Assembly: GCF_003966955.1 (NCBI RefSeq)
Contig: NZ_AP019367.1
Coordinates: 682,001 to 746,000 of the forward strand
Length of the DNA: 64,000 nucleotides
Source: Parolsenella catena
Lineage (GTDB): Bacteria > Actinomycetota > Coriobacteriia > Coriobacteriales > Atopobiaceae
Reading direction: 5' to 3'
The notes under the pieces are model-generated. The model made no database searches. It worked only from the letters and a program-made list of their open reading frames with translations, and was not told the origin of the DNA. Within the stretch, counting starts at the first letter, position 1; each line of letters opens with the position of its first letter. Both the position numbers and the translations under genes were made by a program. This document shows, piece by piece, positions 53,301-61,466 of the stretch.

Positions 53301-53496
53301 GGAAATCTCAAAGCTTGTGAGTGACAAAGCACAATACGCTGACTGGTCGACACGCGATGACATCAAAAGCCAGCTGAACATGGATCTTACCGTGATGCTC
53401 TACAAGAATGGATACCCACCCGAGTGGGATGAGGAGGTCTTCGAGAAGGTTATGGACCAGGCGGAGAACTTCAAGAAGAACGATACGTTTAAATGA
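50303..53496 (+). pseudogene. hsdR: Type I restriction endonuclease subunit, frameshifted
   Basis: HsdR is the translocase-nuclease of type I systems. The first frame (from ATG 50303) holds the PD-(D/E)xK nuclease: RRPDLLCFVNGIPLAILEFK with Asp about 149 and E.K about 166-168. It leaves the correct frame at the five-T run 50956-50960 and stops at 51115. The continuing frame picks up FAWNKANDLDKVS and runs to 53496 with Walker A GATGCGKTYTM and DEAH-box SDEAHR. One extra T would restore TAT TTT TTC GCC (Tyr-Phe-Phe-Ala) and a full protein of about 1063 residues. It may be a recent loss, a phase-variable site or a sequence error. Confidence 0.9.
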
Positions 53497-53606
53497 ACGA
53501 CTCAGACGCTGTGTGGCTTCGTATTATTCCAAGGCAAAAATTGTCGGAGCAGCAGTTCAATAGGCTTGAACTTCTTGAATATGCTTCGAAACAATCACTT
53601 TTTTAG
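53493..53606 (+). CDS. Small 37-codon ORF coupled to hsdR
   Basis: An ATG at 53493 overlaps the hsdR stop (ATGA) and opens a 37-codon frame ending TAG at 53604-53606. The product reads MNDSDAVWLRIIPRQKLSEQ and then QFNRLELLEYASKQSLF, an amphipathic helix-like peptide without signal sequence. Its stop is 11 bases before the next gene's ATG. The overlap at one end and tight spacing at the other suggest a real coupled gene, but no homologue is recognised. Confidence 0.45.
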   Translation: MNDSDAVWLRIIPRQKLSEQQFNRLELLEYASKQSLF

Positions 53607-53617
53607 TGAGGCTGCTG

Positions 53618-55165
53618 ATGATCGTAGTAGATGGTCGAACCGATAAGGAGAAGTTGTTCGAACTCTTGAACTCTGGCGGCGAGTGCTCCGAGCTCGATTT
53701 CAAGGAGACACTCGACTTCTCGAAGAAGATTGACGAGCTCCACTTTGTCAAGGATGCCGTCTCGATGTGTAACCGCTATCCGGGTGGCTATATCGTCATC
53801 GGCGCCGACGATGATGGTAAGCCGTCTGAGATTAGCGAGCAAACGAATTGGTCGCAGTTCGACGGTGCGGTGCTGACGGACAAGATAAGGAAGTATGTTG
53901 ACGCTCCACTTGCTGCCATCTCCCAATTGCATGACGTGGACGGGCATACATATTGCCTCATTTGCCTTCTCAGCCCGGAGGATGGCCTTCCCGTCCCCTT
54001 CGCAAAGCTTGGTCAAACGGCCGATGGAAAGGGGCGACAGTCCGTTGTTTTCCGGGAAGGAGAGTTCAGCCGACGCGACGGGGCGCAAAACCGGTGCATT
54101 GAGTATGCGCAGTGGGCTGAGATGCTAGGCCAGCACGATGGCCGCGTGAGGAAAGACGAGAGTAAGCGCATGGACTTGCTCGTCGATAAGATTATCGCGG
54201 TCTTGGGCGAAAGGGGCAAAACTCCCCCTCTTGTCTACGGAATGGACGAGCACGCTCTCGTCGAGGCCCTCGCAATCTGCTTTGAGCAGAAAGAGGACGA
54301 GAAGCTCGCTCGCTTCATCGGGCAAGTCGCCTCTCAGTTCCAAAGCGAATCCGATGCCCTCAACGAGCTCGTGGGAATCGGGGCATACGCCGTCGCCTAC
54401 TACAACGATGCGATTTTCATCAAAGTCGTCGATGCCCTCTATGACTGTTATGCCTCCATTGATGAATCAAAAGCGGATCGTTCAACAAGGCATCTGAAGG
54501 TGGCCGTCGCCTGCTACGAACTGGGGGCGCAGCTTGTTCGCCTAAAGAGGTGGGACTTGATCGCCCCGTTCGTCAACAGGCAGTCTCCGGCGAATCCGTA
54601 CTCGCTTTACGCCTCCTGGATAAGGGACTGCCAGGTTGAGTCCGTCAGGGCAGGCCTATTTAAAGACGCCGACTCCGGAATGATGATATCTGTCGCGCTG
54701 GAGAACGCTACCAAGCATCCCATCGTCGCCCCCGACTGCGGGCTGGATTCGGAGAATGGGGATCTAGGGCGGGACCGTTACCTTGACCTGCTGTGCTCGT
54801 TCGACTTCCTCTACTGCCTCTGCGTCTTTGTCTCGGGCGTGGGAACCGGGCTTGCCTACCCCGCCTGCTGTGCCTATTCGGAGAATCGCATCGCCGGCGT
54901 GGTATCCCGTTTCTTTGGCAATGACCAGGGACCGCGCAGGGAACTGCTTCCCGATGCCGATGACGATAAGGTCGCCTTGGGTCTACGGGCTCTCTATAAA
55001 CTGGCGGGCGAGGAGGCCCTGAGGAATGACGGCCGGTTCTACTGGGGCTTTGACCCGACGCGTGCCCTAAGTCATTTCCTGAACGAGCACCCTGAAAAGC
55101 CTGGCGAGCAACAGCCTGACATATTCGCATACAACAACGCCGAGAAGCGCGAGGGACATAGCTAG
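53618..55165 (+). CDS. AlbA_2 (Schlafen-like) domain protein with unknown C-terminus
   Basis: The 515-residue protein has an N-terminal AlbA_2/Schlafen domain (about 5-140): ECSELDFKETLDFSKKIDEL, VKDAVSMCNRYPGGYIVIGA DDDG (split for length). This is the nucleic-acid-binding fold found in Schlafen RNases and many defence proteins. The remaining ~370 residues are mostly helical and unrecognised. The frame is open from GTG 53606, but GTGAGG before the ATG at 53618 makes the shorter form likelier. It is the last gene of the type I operon, probably an accessory effector. Confidence 0.7.
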   Translation: MIVVDGRTDKEKLFELLNSGGECSELDFKETLDFSKKIDELHFVKDAVSMCNRYPGGYIVIGADDDGKPSEISEQTNWSQFDGAVLTDKIRKYVDAPLAAISQLHDVDGHTYCLICLLSPEDGLPVPFAKLGQTADGKGRQSVVFREGEFSRRDGAQNRCIEYAQWAEMLGQHDGRVRKDESKRMDLLVDKIIAVLGERGKTPPLVYGMDEHALVEALAICFEQKEDEKLARFIGQVASQFQSESDALNELVGIGAYAVAYYNDAIFIKVVDALYDCYASIDESKADRSTRHLKVAVACYELGAQLVRLKRWDLIAPFVNRQSPANPYSLYASWIRDCQVESVRAGLFKDADSGMMISVALENATKHPIVAPDCGLDSENGDLGRDRYLDLLCSFDFLYCLCVFVSGVGTGLAYPACCAYSENRIAGVVSRFFGNDQGPRRELLPDADDDKVALGLRALYKLAGEEALRNDGRFYWGFDPTRALSHFLNEHPEKPGEQQPDIFAYNNAEKREGHS

Positions 55166-55201
55166 CTGTTCGGTTCACCGCCCAATCCATACTGACCGAT
55201 G

Positions 55202-55207
55202 TATAAT
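55202..55207 (+). promoter_or_regulatory. Probable promoter (-10) of the PNPOx-like gene
   Basis: TATAAT at 55202-55207 is a perfect -10 hexamer about 119 bases before the ATG. No good -35 is visible at 16-18 bp. The 120-base leader (55208-55325) has no recognised riboswitch. It marks the right border of the island. Confidence 0.45.
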
Positions 55208-55325
55208 GCGCGGGCTCGCATAGCGAACTCTTTCGCCGGCAGCATTCGACGGGATAACTGTCTGCGTTATTTGAGCGCACATCTGAGGCAATGACGTGCG
55301 CAGTGCGACTTAGAGGGAAACCGGC

Positions 55326-55835
55326 ATGACCAACGGCGATTACGACAAGGTCGCGACGCATTGGACCAGCAAGGAGACCGATGTGGTCCGGATGCCCGAG
55401 GCCGAGCTGCGCGCCGAGGTCGACGCCTTTCTTTCCTCGCACAACACGTGCACGCTTGTCTGCGGGGCGGGCGACTTCGTGCGCTGCACCCCGCTGGAGT
55501 ACGTCTGGCGCGACGGCTCGTTCTGGATCTTCTCGGAGGGTGGCCTGAAGTTCTGCGCGCTCAAGTGGAACAAGAACGTGAGCCTTGCCGTGTTCGAGCC
55601 CTACGGTGGCTTTGGCAAGCTTGCGAGCGCCCAGGTCACGGGAACAGCCGAGCTCATTGATCCCGAGAGTGACGAGTTCGCAGAGGCGGTTGCGGCCAAG
55701 GGACTTCCTGTCTCGGCCCTGCCTAAGCTTCGGGGCATGCTCCATCTCATCCGCGTGACGCCTTCACGCATTGACTATCTCTGCAGCGAGTTCAAGTCCC
55801 GCGGCTTCGACTCTCGTCAGTGGATTGAACTGTAG
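55326..55835 (+). CDS. Pyridoxamine-5'-phosphate-oxidase-like flavin-binding protein
   Basis: The 169-residue protein has the split-barrel FMN-binding fold of the PNPOx-like superfamily: FLSSHNTCTLVCGAGDFVRC (about 35), PLEYVWRDGSFWIFSEGG with KFCALKWNKNVSLAVFEP (about 56-95) and ASAQVTGTAELIDP (about 101). The size is that of small oxidoreductases reducing nitro or quinone-like substrates with F420 or FMN, rather than vitamin B6 synthesis. The substrate is unknown. It converges on the truncated AIM24 gene. Confidence 0.75.
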   Translation: MTNGDYDKVATHWTSKETDVVRMPEAELRAEVDAFLSSHNTCTLVCGAGDFVRCTPLEYVWRDGSFWIFSEGGLKFCALKWNKNVSLAVFEPYGGFGKLASAQVTGTAELIDPESDEFAEAVAAKGLPVSALPKLRGMLHLIRVTPSRIDYLCSEFKSRGFDSRQWIEL

Positions 55836-55850
55836 GAGATCCACTCTTGT

Positions 55851-55922
55851 CGCAAACTCCGCCCACCGGGATGGTTTCGGGTCCGCACGGCCCTGATTCC
55901 ATCCCAGGAGGCGGAGTTTGCG
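55851..55922. repeat. 72-bp nested fold-back element
   Basis: CGCAAACTCCGCC (55851-55863) pairs with 55910-55922. Inside it GGGATGG (55868-55874) pairs with 55899-55905, and GGGTCC with GGCCC closes the tip. It lies between the converging PNPOx-like and truncated AIM24 genes and may be a bidirectional terminator or a small non-autonomous element. Confidence 0.6.
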
Positions 55923-55932
55923 CGTGTCTGCC

Positions 55933-56265
55933 TTAGCTCGCGTCCGCAACCTGCCCTTGCGCAGCCGGCGTGAACATGAACCTGCCGGTGTCGCCGACGC
56001 CGCGGATGCCGGTGAGGGGCTGTACATCTCCGGCCGTCCACTGCATGGCATCGGCCTGCATTGTGACGCTGTGACTCGCGAAGCGGTCAAGGTCGCATAC
56101 GAGCTGCCTGCGCCTGACGTTCATCTTGGATGCAAAGTAGGAGAGCTGAGCCTCCTGCGGGCTCACGCTGAGGTCGCGCTCGTACTCGAGGACGGAGTAG
56201 CCCCCGAACTGCGCCGTTATCTTGGCGTTCTGTCCCTCGGGGAAGTTCCTCATCTGGATGCTCAT
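55933..56265 (-). pseudogene. Truncated AIM24-family gene
   Basis: The product is 110 residues: AKITAQFGGYSVLEYERDLS, SPQEAQLSYFASKMNVRRRQ and ADAMQWTAGDVQPLTGIRGV match the first third of AIM24-family proteins, which are usually 250-300 residues. Homology stops after GVGD; the last residues (TGRFMFTPAAQGQ) are unrelated. The missing part is not found in other frames, so it was lost by deletion or by arrival of the fold-back element at 55851-55922. AAAGGA precedes the ATG. The family's role in bacteria is unclear. Confidence 0.7.
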
Positions 56266-56426
56266 GAGGGTCCTTTCGCCTGGCGTTCTATGATGCCGCT
56301 GGCTTAGCGTGGCGAGTGCGGTCCCAGGGGGCGTGTCCTTTGGGACGATGACGGTGGAGGTATTTCGTGGGCGCGAGTGGTGCTGCTCCTCCCGCACATT
56401 AGAAATTAGGCGTCCGTTAAACTCAG

Positions 56427-56561
56427 CTGTCGCTTTGTTGACGGCTAGGGCGGAACATACCAGGTATAGAGCGTTCAAGCGTCGCTAAAGTCGCAGGTAG
56501 ACGGTTTGTGCACGTTCGGTCTACTCGATGGCTTTCAAGCTAGCCGTCAACAAGGCGACAG
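56427..56561. mobile_element. Fold-back element with 22-bp inverted ends
   Basis: CTGTCGCTTTGTTGACGGCT then AG (56427-56448) is repeated inversely at 56540-56561 with one change (a G-U pair in RNA). A weaker match continues about 20 bases outward on each side (TTAGGCG / CGTCTAA). The interior holds a second hairpin, GTAGAC...GTCTAC, and no ORF. This is the main content of the gene-free gap 56266-56689. It resembles a MITE but no target duplication is clear. Confidence 0.6.
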
Positions 56562-56689
56562 TTGGGCGATTCCGCGCGTCTAATCGCCAAATCAACGCTC
56601 GCAGCTAAGGTTTTGCGACCCCGGCGTCCTATCATTTTGCGGAGAAGCAAACGGGGTCCAAGAGGGACGCTGCCGTAAACTCCGCTACG

Positions 56690-58006
56690 CTACTCGGCCT
56701 CACGGCGGGCAACCTCGTCGATGAGGATGGCGTCGCCGTGCTTGGCGGCCGCCACACTTGCGAGCATGAGCACGCCCATCGCGGCAATGTAGGCAAACAG
56801 CATCGTTGGCGCCACGTCCATCACGAGGCCCGAGAGAATGGGCGTCACTACCTGCGCGGCCATGCTCACGGTGTAGTAGTAGCCCGAGTAACGGCCCACG
56901 CTGCGCGAGCTGCAGCACTCCAGGATCATCGTGTACACGCACAGGTCAACGCCGCCCAGCGCCACGCCCATGAGAAGAAACACCAGGTAGAGCGCCGGCG
57001 TAAAGCCCGGTGCCAGCCAGATGAGGGCGGGACACGCCGCCATGATCACGGCCGTGCCAAGCGCCACCTTCTTGCGGCCAATCTTGAGCGAGAGGTTCGC
57101 CAACGGCACGTAGCTCGCGAGCGCGCCCACGATGGTCACGATGTTGATGACGGCGTACGAGCCGCCGGCCATGCCAAAGAACAGGTCCGCGTAACGGCTG
57201 ATGTTCGTGGTCATAGCGTTGTAGCTCATGTAGTAGAAGAACGTCGCGGCCAGAAGGCACGCGATGGAGCGGCGCATGCCGGCGTCTGCCACGCGCTCCT
57301 TGCCGCCGGCCTCGGGGGAGTCGTCGAGGTCGATCTGCTCCTCGTCAATGCCCATGGCAAGCGACTTCTCGCGCATCTTGGCGACAAGCGCCGGCTCGCG
57401 CACGAACGCGGCATAGGCCACGGCCGCCACGAGGATGAAGAGCGCCTGCAGCACAAAGAGCGGCAGGTAGTCGGGCCGCTCCACGTTGGGCACCATCACC
57501 GAGATGGCCACGAGCATGAGACCCGTGCCAGCGTATCCCACGATCTTCTCGATGGAGTCGGCCTTGGTGCGTAGCGGGCGCGGCGTGATGTCTGCCACTA
57601 CGGCTACCGTCATGGTTCGATAGGCGCAGATGGCGAGCAGCGTGAGGATGATGGCGCAGATGAGCACGGGAAGGCTCCCCATGTTGTTGGCGATGGCGAT
57701 GAGCGGCACGGAGAGCACGGCCACGGCGGAGCCGCCCAGGATGAACGGCGTGCGACGGCCGAGCCTGCTCGTGCAGCGGTCCGAGAGGATGCCGAACAGC
57801 GGCAGCAGAAACAGGCCAAACACGTTGTCGATGGCCATGATGGCGCCGGTGAGCGAGTTGGAGAGGCCAAACGTGTTCGTGAGCATCTTGGGAACGATGC
57901 CGTCGTAGACCTGCCAGAAGCTGATCATGCCCATGAAGGGCAGCGAGGCCAGCGCCACGGCTCGGCTGTCGAGCTTGGCGGCGCGCTTGAGGTCGGGCTT
58001 TGCCAT
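56690..58006 (-). CDS. MFS/GPH-type transporter
   Basis: The 438-residue protein has 12 predicted membrane helices in two six-helix halves. DRCTSRLGRRTPFILGGS (about 84) is the loop 2-3 signature shared by GPH and SLC45-like sugar transporters, and RPLRTKADSIEKIVG lies in the following loop. A charged central loop (MGIDEEQIDLDDSPEAGGKE) joins the halves. AAGGAG precedes the ATG at 58006. It is the last gene of the reverse catabolic cluster and is the likely importer of that pathway's substrate. Confidence 0.8.
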   Translation of the reverse strand: MAKPDLKRAAKLDSRAVALASLPFMGMISFWQVYDGIVPKMLTNTFGLSNSLTGAIMAIDNVFGLFLLPLFGILSDRCTSRLGRRTPFILGGSAVAVLSVPLIAIANNMGSLPVLICAIILTLLAICAYRTMTVAVVADITPRPLRTKADSIEKIVGYAGTGLMLVAISVMVPNVERPDYLPLFVLQALFILVAAVAYAAFVREPALVAKMREKSLAMGIDEEQIDLDDSPEAGGKERVADAGMRRSIACLLAATFFYYMSYNAMTTNISRYADLFFGMAGGSYAVINIVTIVGALASYVPLANLSLKIGRKKVALGTAVIMAACPALIWLAPGFTPALYLVFLLMGVALGGVDLCVYTMILECCSSRSVGRYSGYYYTVSMAAQVVTPILSGLVMDVAPTMLFAYIAAMGVLMLASVAAAKHGDAILIDEVARREAE

Positions 58007-58054
58007 GGGTATCTCCTTGGGTTGGGGCGTGCGAGCGGGGGATGAGGCGTGAGG

Positions 58055-58151
58055 GGGGGTACGTCCCCTGTTCACGCCCCATGCGTCAGACACCGAGCGT
58101 CTGGCCGAACGGGGGTACGTCCACTGTTCATGCGTCAGGCACCGAGCGTCT
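58055..58151. repeat. Tandem duplication of the M20 gene end with REP-like core
   Basis: Two copies of GGGGGTACGTCC..CTGTTCA followed by TGCGTCAGRCACCGAGCGTCT occur at 58055-58102 and 58111-58151. The second holds the real stop codon of the M20 peptidase (58135-58137). The first is a downstream copy of the gene's last codons. GGGGTACGTCCCC in copy 1 is near-palindromic and close to the other GGGGAC/GTCCCC repeats. Confidence 0.7.
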
Positions 58152-59571
58152 CGACGTGTTCGAGGTTGGCGAGAAACGCCACGTAGAACTCGACGCCGTG
58201 CTTGTAGACGTCCACGCCGATGCGCTCGTTGGCCGCGTGCAGCAGCGTGCGCGCCTCGCCCGAGTAGACAAAGCCGCAGAAGCGGTAGACGCGGTCGCAG
58301 ATGGCGTTGAACTCGCGCGAGTCGGTGCAGGAGTTCTGCACGTAGGGCGCAAAGCCCGCCTCGGGGTAGACGCCTGCCACGCAGCGGTGCAGGTAGTCAA
58401 AGGCTGCGTCGTTCTCGTAGGGAGAGATGGGTGCGGGCTCGGTGTAGGGAATGGCCTCGTTGACCTCGACGGTCACGAGGCTGGGGTCCACGCCGCTCGC
58501 GCGGCACTGCTGGGCGGCGAGCCTGCGGGCGCGCTCGACGGCGTCGTCGATGGTCTCGAACGGGGCGATGCGCACATTGAAGTTGGCGCGCGCCACGGGT
58601 GGCAGCACGTTGTGGGCGTTGGAGCCCTCGAGCTGGGTGAGGGCGTAGGTGGTGCGAAGCATCGCGGCCGTCTCGGGGCTTGCGGCCATGATCTTGGTCA
58701 CGGCCGGGCGCGTGAGCCACAGGTTGCCAAAGACGGCCTGGTAGAGCTCGGAGCTGCGAGCGCCAAGCTCGGCAAGCGTGGCCTCGACGGCAGGGGTGAG
58801 CTGCGGCTTTCCGGGGTTGGCCGAGATGGTCTCGCACACGCGGCAGAGAAGCCGGCATGCGTCGTTGGCCGCGGGCGTGGAGGCATGGCCGCCGTTCGCG
58901 CGTGCCGTGACCGTGAGGTCGACGTGGCCCTTCTCGGACACGCCCACCATGGCCACGGGCTCGGTGACGCCCAGGGGCGCGTCGGTTGCCACGGCGCCGC
59001 CTTCATCGAGCACCAGGTAGGGGTGGACGTCGTGCTCGCGCAGCCACTCGACGGCGTGGGCGGCCGTGGGCGAGGCGATCTCCTCGCCGTCGCTCGAGAA
59101 ATACCAGACGTCACGCGGGGGCACGTAGCCCTGGCCCACGAGGTGCTCGGCCGCCTCGAAGAAGGCCGCGACGATGTTCTTGGTGTCGAGCGTGCCGCGG
59201 GCCCAGATCTGGCCGTCTGCGATGTCGGCAGCGAACGGGTCGTGCTGCCAGTCCTGGCCCTCGACGGGGACGACGTCCTGGTGAGCCATCATGACGACGG
59301 GGTCGAGACCCGCGTCCGCGCCCGGCCAGCGCAGCAGGATGCCGAAGTCATCGATGCGCGTGAGCTCGGCCACGGCAAAGAAGCGCGGGTAGAGGCGCCG
59401 AAGTGTGGGGATCCACAGGGCAAAGACGGCATTATCTCGCTGAGAGACGTCCTCGCGCGAGACGGTGGCAATGCGCAGCAGCTCGCGGAAGCGCTCGACG
59501 GCGTCGTCTCCCGCCTTGTAGCCGCCTGCGGTGAGCGGCGTTCCCTGTGCGGCTGATGGCTTGGCTCCCAT
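58135..59571 (-). CDS. M20-family metallopeptidase
   Basis: The 478-residue zinc peptidase is of the M20 dipeptidase/carboxypeptidase type. Motifs are MMAHQDVVPVEGQDWQHDPF (about 92, first Zn His), ARGTLDTKN (about 121, bridging Asp), SSDGEEI (about 153, catalytic and ligand Glu), LVLDEGG (about 182) and a C-terminal LLHAANERIG (last His). The set fits hydrolysis of a dipeptide or N-acyl amino acid. GGAAAGGA precedes the ATG at 59571. It is in the same operon as aconitase X and the reductase. Confidence 0.85.
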   Translation of the reverse strand: MGAKPSAAQGTPLTAGGYKAGDDAVERFRELLRIATVSREDVSQRDNAVFALWIPTLRRLYPRFFAVAELTRIDDFGILLRWPGADAGLDPVVMMAHQDVVPVEGQDWQHDPFAADIADGQIWARGTLDTKNIVAAFFEAAEHLVGQGYVPPRDVWYFSSDGEEIASPTAAHAVEWLREHDVHPYLVLDEGGAVATDAPLGVTEPVAMVGVSEKGHVDLTVTARANGGHASTPAANDACRLLCRVCETISANPGKPQLTPAVEATLAELGARSSELYQAVFGNLWLTRPAVTKIMAASPETAAMLRTTYALTQLEGSNAHNVLPPVARANFNVRIAPFETIDDAVERARRLAAQQCRASGVDPSLVTVEVNEAIPYTEPAPISPYENDAAFDYLHRCVAGVYPEAGFAPYVQNSCTDSREFNAICDRVYRFCGFVYSGEARTLLHAANERIGVDVYKHGVEFYVAFLANLEHVETLGA

Positions 59572-59665
59572 GATGGTCCTTTCCTTGCATTTTCGCTGTT
59601 GCGAGACAGGATATGCCCCCTGGCAGCGTGCCGGGCAAAACGTTGCGAGCTGTTCATCTTGCGCG

Positions 59666-59696
59666 GCGTGAACAGGGGATAGGCACCTGTTCACGC
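59666..59696. repeat. Hairpin repeat between M20 and aconitase X genes
   Basis: GCGTGAACAGG (59666-59676) pairs perfectly with 59686-59696 around a 9-base loop. The GAACAGG/CCTGTTC core matches CCTGTTCA in the duplicated unit at 58055-58151, so it belongs to the same dispersed family. It may dampen read-through between the two halves of the operon. Confidence 0.65.
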
Positions 59697-59709
59697 TTGC
59701 GCACGGCGC

Positions 59710-60153
59710 CTACGACACGGTGACGGTGCCGTCCTCCTCGACCGTCACGGTGTCTCCGGTGGCAACGGCCTCGAGGAACTCGTCGCCCAGGTTATCTACG
59801 GTGGGCATGGGCGTGTCCGTCCACACGCCGGACAGGATGGCGCCGGCGGCGGCCAGGCTGTCGATGGGCTTGGAGAACAGCAGACACGCCGGCTGGCGCC
59901 CCATCTTCGTGGCGCAGAAGAGCACCATTCCGCCCGTCGTGGAGCCAATCGTCTGTGGCAGACACAGGGCGCGGCCGGCCATGGGTTTGCCGTAGAGGTC
60001 GGGGTTGTTCTGGTCAGAGCAGGTGGCGCGCTTGTCGCCGAACATGAGCGCCTTCTGGAACGACGCGAGCGTGTTGAGCCCGCCGTGGCTCACGAGCGCC
60101 TCCGCCCGTACGCTTCCGGGCACCACGACGCGGCCGTGGAAGACCTTCACCAT
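59710..60153 (-). CDS. Aconitase X small (swivel) subunit
   Basis: The 147-residue protein matches the DUF126/aconitase X swivel domain: GRVVVPGSVRAEALVSHGGL (about 7-26), CSDQNNPDLYGKPMAGRALC (about 44-63), PQTIGSTTGG and the DSLAAAGAI helix. The serine in the S-T-T-G region corresponds to the conserved active-site segment. Its ATG overlaps the large-subunit stop by one base (TAATG). Two-gene aconitase X enzymes in bacteria dehydrate hydroxyproline-type substrates; the actual substrate here is inferred only. Confidence 0.85.
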   Translation of the reverse strand: MVKVFHGRVVVPGSVRAEALVSHGGLNTLASFQKALMFGDKRATCSDQNNPDLYGKPMAGRALCLPQTIGSTTGGMVLFCATKMGRQPACLLFSKPIDSLAAAGAILSGVWTDTPMPTVDNLGDEFLEAVATGDTVTVEEDGTVTVS

Positions 60154-61445
60154 TATCGGTCGCCTCCCTTCCATGCCAGTGCGCCGGTCGTGACGCACTC
60201 CAGCACTTCGCGGTCCGTGCAGTAGCGCGCCGTTGAGTAGGTGCGCAGCTTGTTCGAGTTGGTGACGATGGGCATGCCGCCACACAGCGGGTTGTTCGTG
60301 TACATGAGCGGGCAGATGCTCGAGACGACCGCCCCCGTGGTCGCGAAGCGCGCGTAGGCGTCCGTCTTGCGGAAGGCCTTGGCGACGGCGGGCGCCGCGG
60401 TGAGCACGGTGGGCACCTGCACGCGGCGATGCCCCGCGGCGGCGAGGCCCTCGCAGATGTCGCCCGCCCAACGCTCGAGCTGCGTTGCCGAGAGGTGCGG
60501 ACATCCAATAAAGGCCAGCTTGGGGCGTGCGCCCGGCTTCTTCCACATGACGGGGTAGCTCGCGCGCACCCGCTCGAGCTCGGCGTCGTCGATGCGGTAG
60601 ACCCGGGCGTCCGGCGCGATGAGGTCGCGGCCCTTCTCGCGCGCCTCGGGCGTGAGGCCCTCCACGTGGTAGAGGCCCACGGCACCGTTGGATGCGCTCG
60701 CGGCGCCCATGTCCTTGAGGTAGTCCTCGACCTCGGCGGTGAGCTCGTGGCCCAGCCAGTGGTCGAGGCCCCTGATGTAGGGGACCTCCTCCATGACCTT
60801 CATGCCGATGGCGCTGCCGAGCACCTGAGCCTCGGGCTTGCGCTCGCAGCTGACCTCGATGACCCGCGTGGCCTGGCGGCCCCCGTCCGTGAGCAGGCCA
60901 AACTCGGGCACAAAGCCCGCGATGGAGCCGAACAGCTCGATGATGCCGGAGTTGCGGTTGCAGCGCGCGCCCAGCACCGAGTTGGCAAAGACCACGGCAC
61001 TGCTCTCCGCCCAGCTGAGGACGTCTCCGGGCGCGGGGCGGTTGCCAACCTCGGGCTGATAGCACGTGCAGGTGAACGAATCGCTTCTCAGAAGCCCCAT
61101 CTTGCGCAGTTGTGCCTCGTAGTCATCTTGCTTTGAGTACATGACCTTGAAGACGAGCCGCTGCAGGGGGTTGGCGGGCACTGCCGGGTCGAGCGGGCGC
61201 GGGTCGGCGGAGAACGCCTGGCCGCTGAGCGCGCCCTGCTCGATGAGCTCGTCCATGAGGTCATAGACAGGGCCGAGCATGGACAGGCCAAAGCTCGTGA
61301 CGATGTGGCCATTCCTGCTGGTGACGGGCACCATGCGCGTGGCGCCGAAGCACTCACCGTACATCACGAGGGTCTTCACCACCTTGGCCATGGCCGGGCC
61401 CTTGGCGCCGTCGAGCAGCGCCTGTTGTTCTGGCGTGAGGTTCAT
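60153..61445 (-). CDS. Aconitase X catalytic (large) subunit
   Basis: The 430-residue protein belongs to the aconitase X catalytic family (DUF521). It starts LTPEQQALLDGAKGPAMAKV, has TCTCYQPEVGNRP (about 110), SAVVFANSVLGARCNRNSGI (about 133) and FIGCPHLSATQLERWA (about 308), and a cysteine at CTDREV near the C-terminus. The three cysteines are placed to hold an Fe-S cluster. The family includes phosphomevalonate dehydratase and cis-3-hydroxy-L-proline dehydratase; in bacteria the latter is commoner. AAGGAG precedes the ATG. Confidence 0.87.
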   Translation of the reverse strand: MNLTPEQQALLDGAKGPAMAKVVKTLVMYGECFGATRMVPVTSRNGHIVTSFGLSMLGPVYDLMDELIEQGALSGQAFSADPRPLDPAVPANPLQRLVFKVMYSKQDDYEAQLRKMGLLRSDSFTCTCYQPEVGNRPAPGDVLSWAESSAVVFANSVLGARCNRNSGIIELFGSIAGFVPEFGLLTDGGRQATRVIEVSCERKPEAQVLGSAIGMKVMEEVPYIRGLDHWLGHELTAEVEDYLKDMGAASASNGAVGLYHVEGLTPEAREKGRDLIAPDARVYRIDDAELERVRASYPVMWKKPGARPKLAFIGCPHLSATQLERWAGDICEGLAAAGHRRVQVPTVLTAAPAVAKAFRKTDAYARFATTGAVVSSICPLMYTNNPLCGGMPIVTNSNKLRTYSTARYCTDREVLECVTTGALAWKGGDR

Positions 61446-61466
61446 GTTACGAGAACTCCTTCCGGT

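Noticed and set aside
42458-55165. Prophage
   Set aside because: No integrase, capsid, tail, terminase or lysis genes; contents are defence and toxin-antitoxin genes only.
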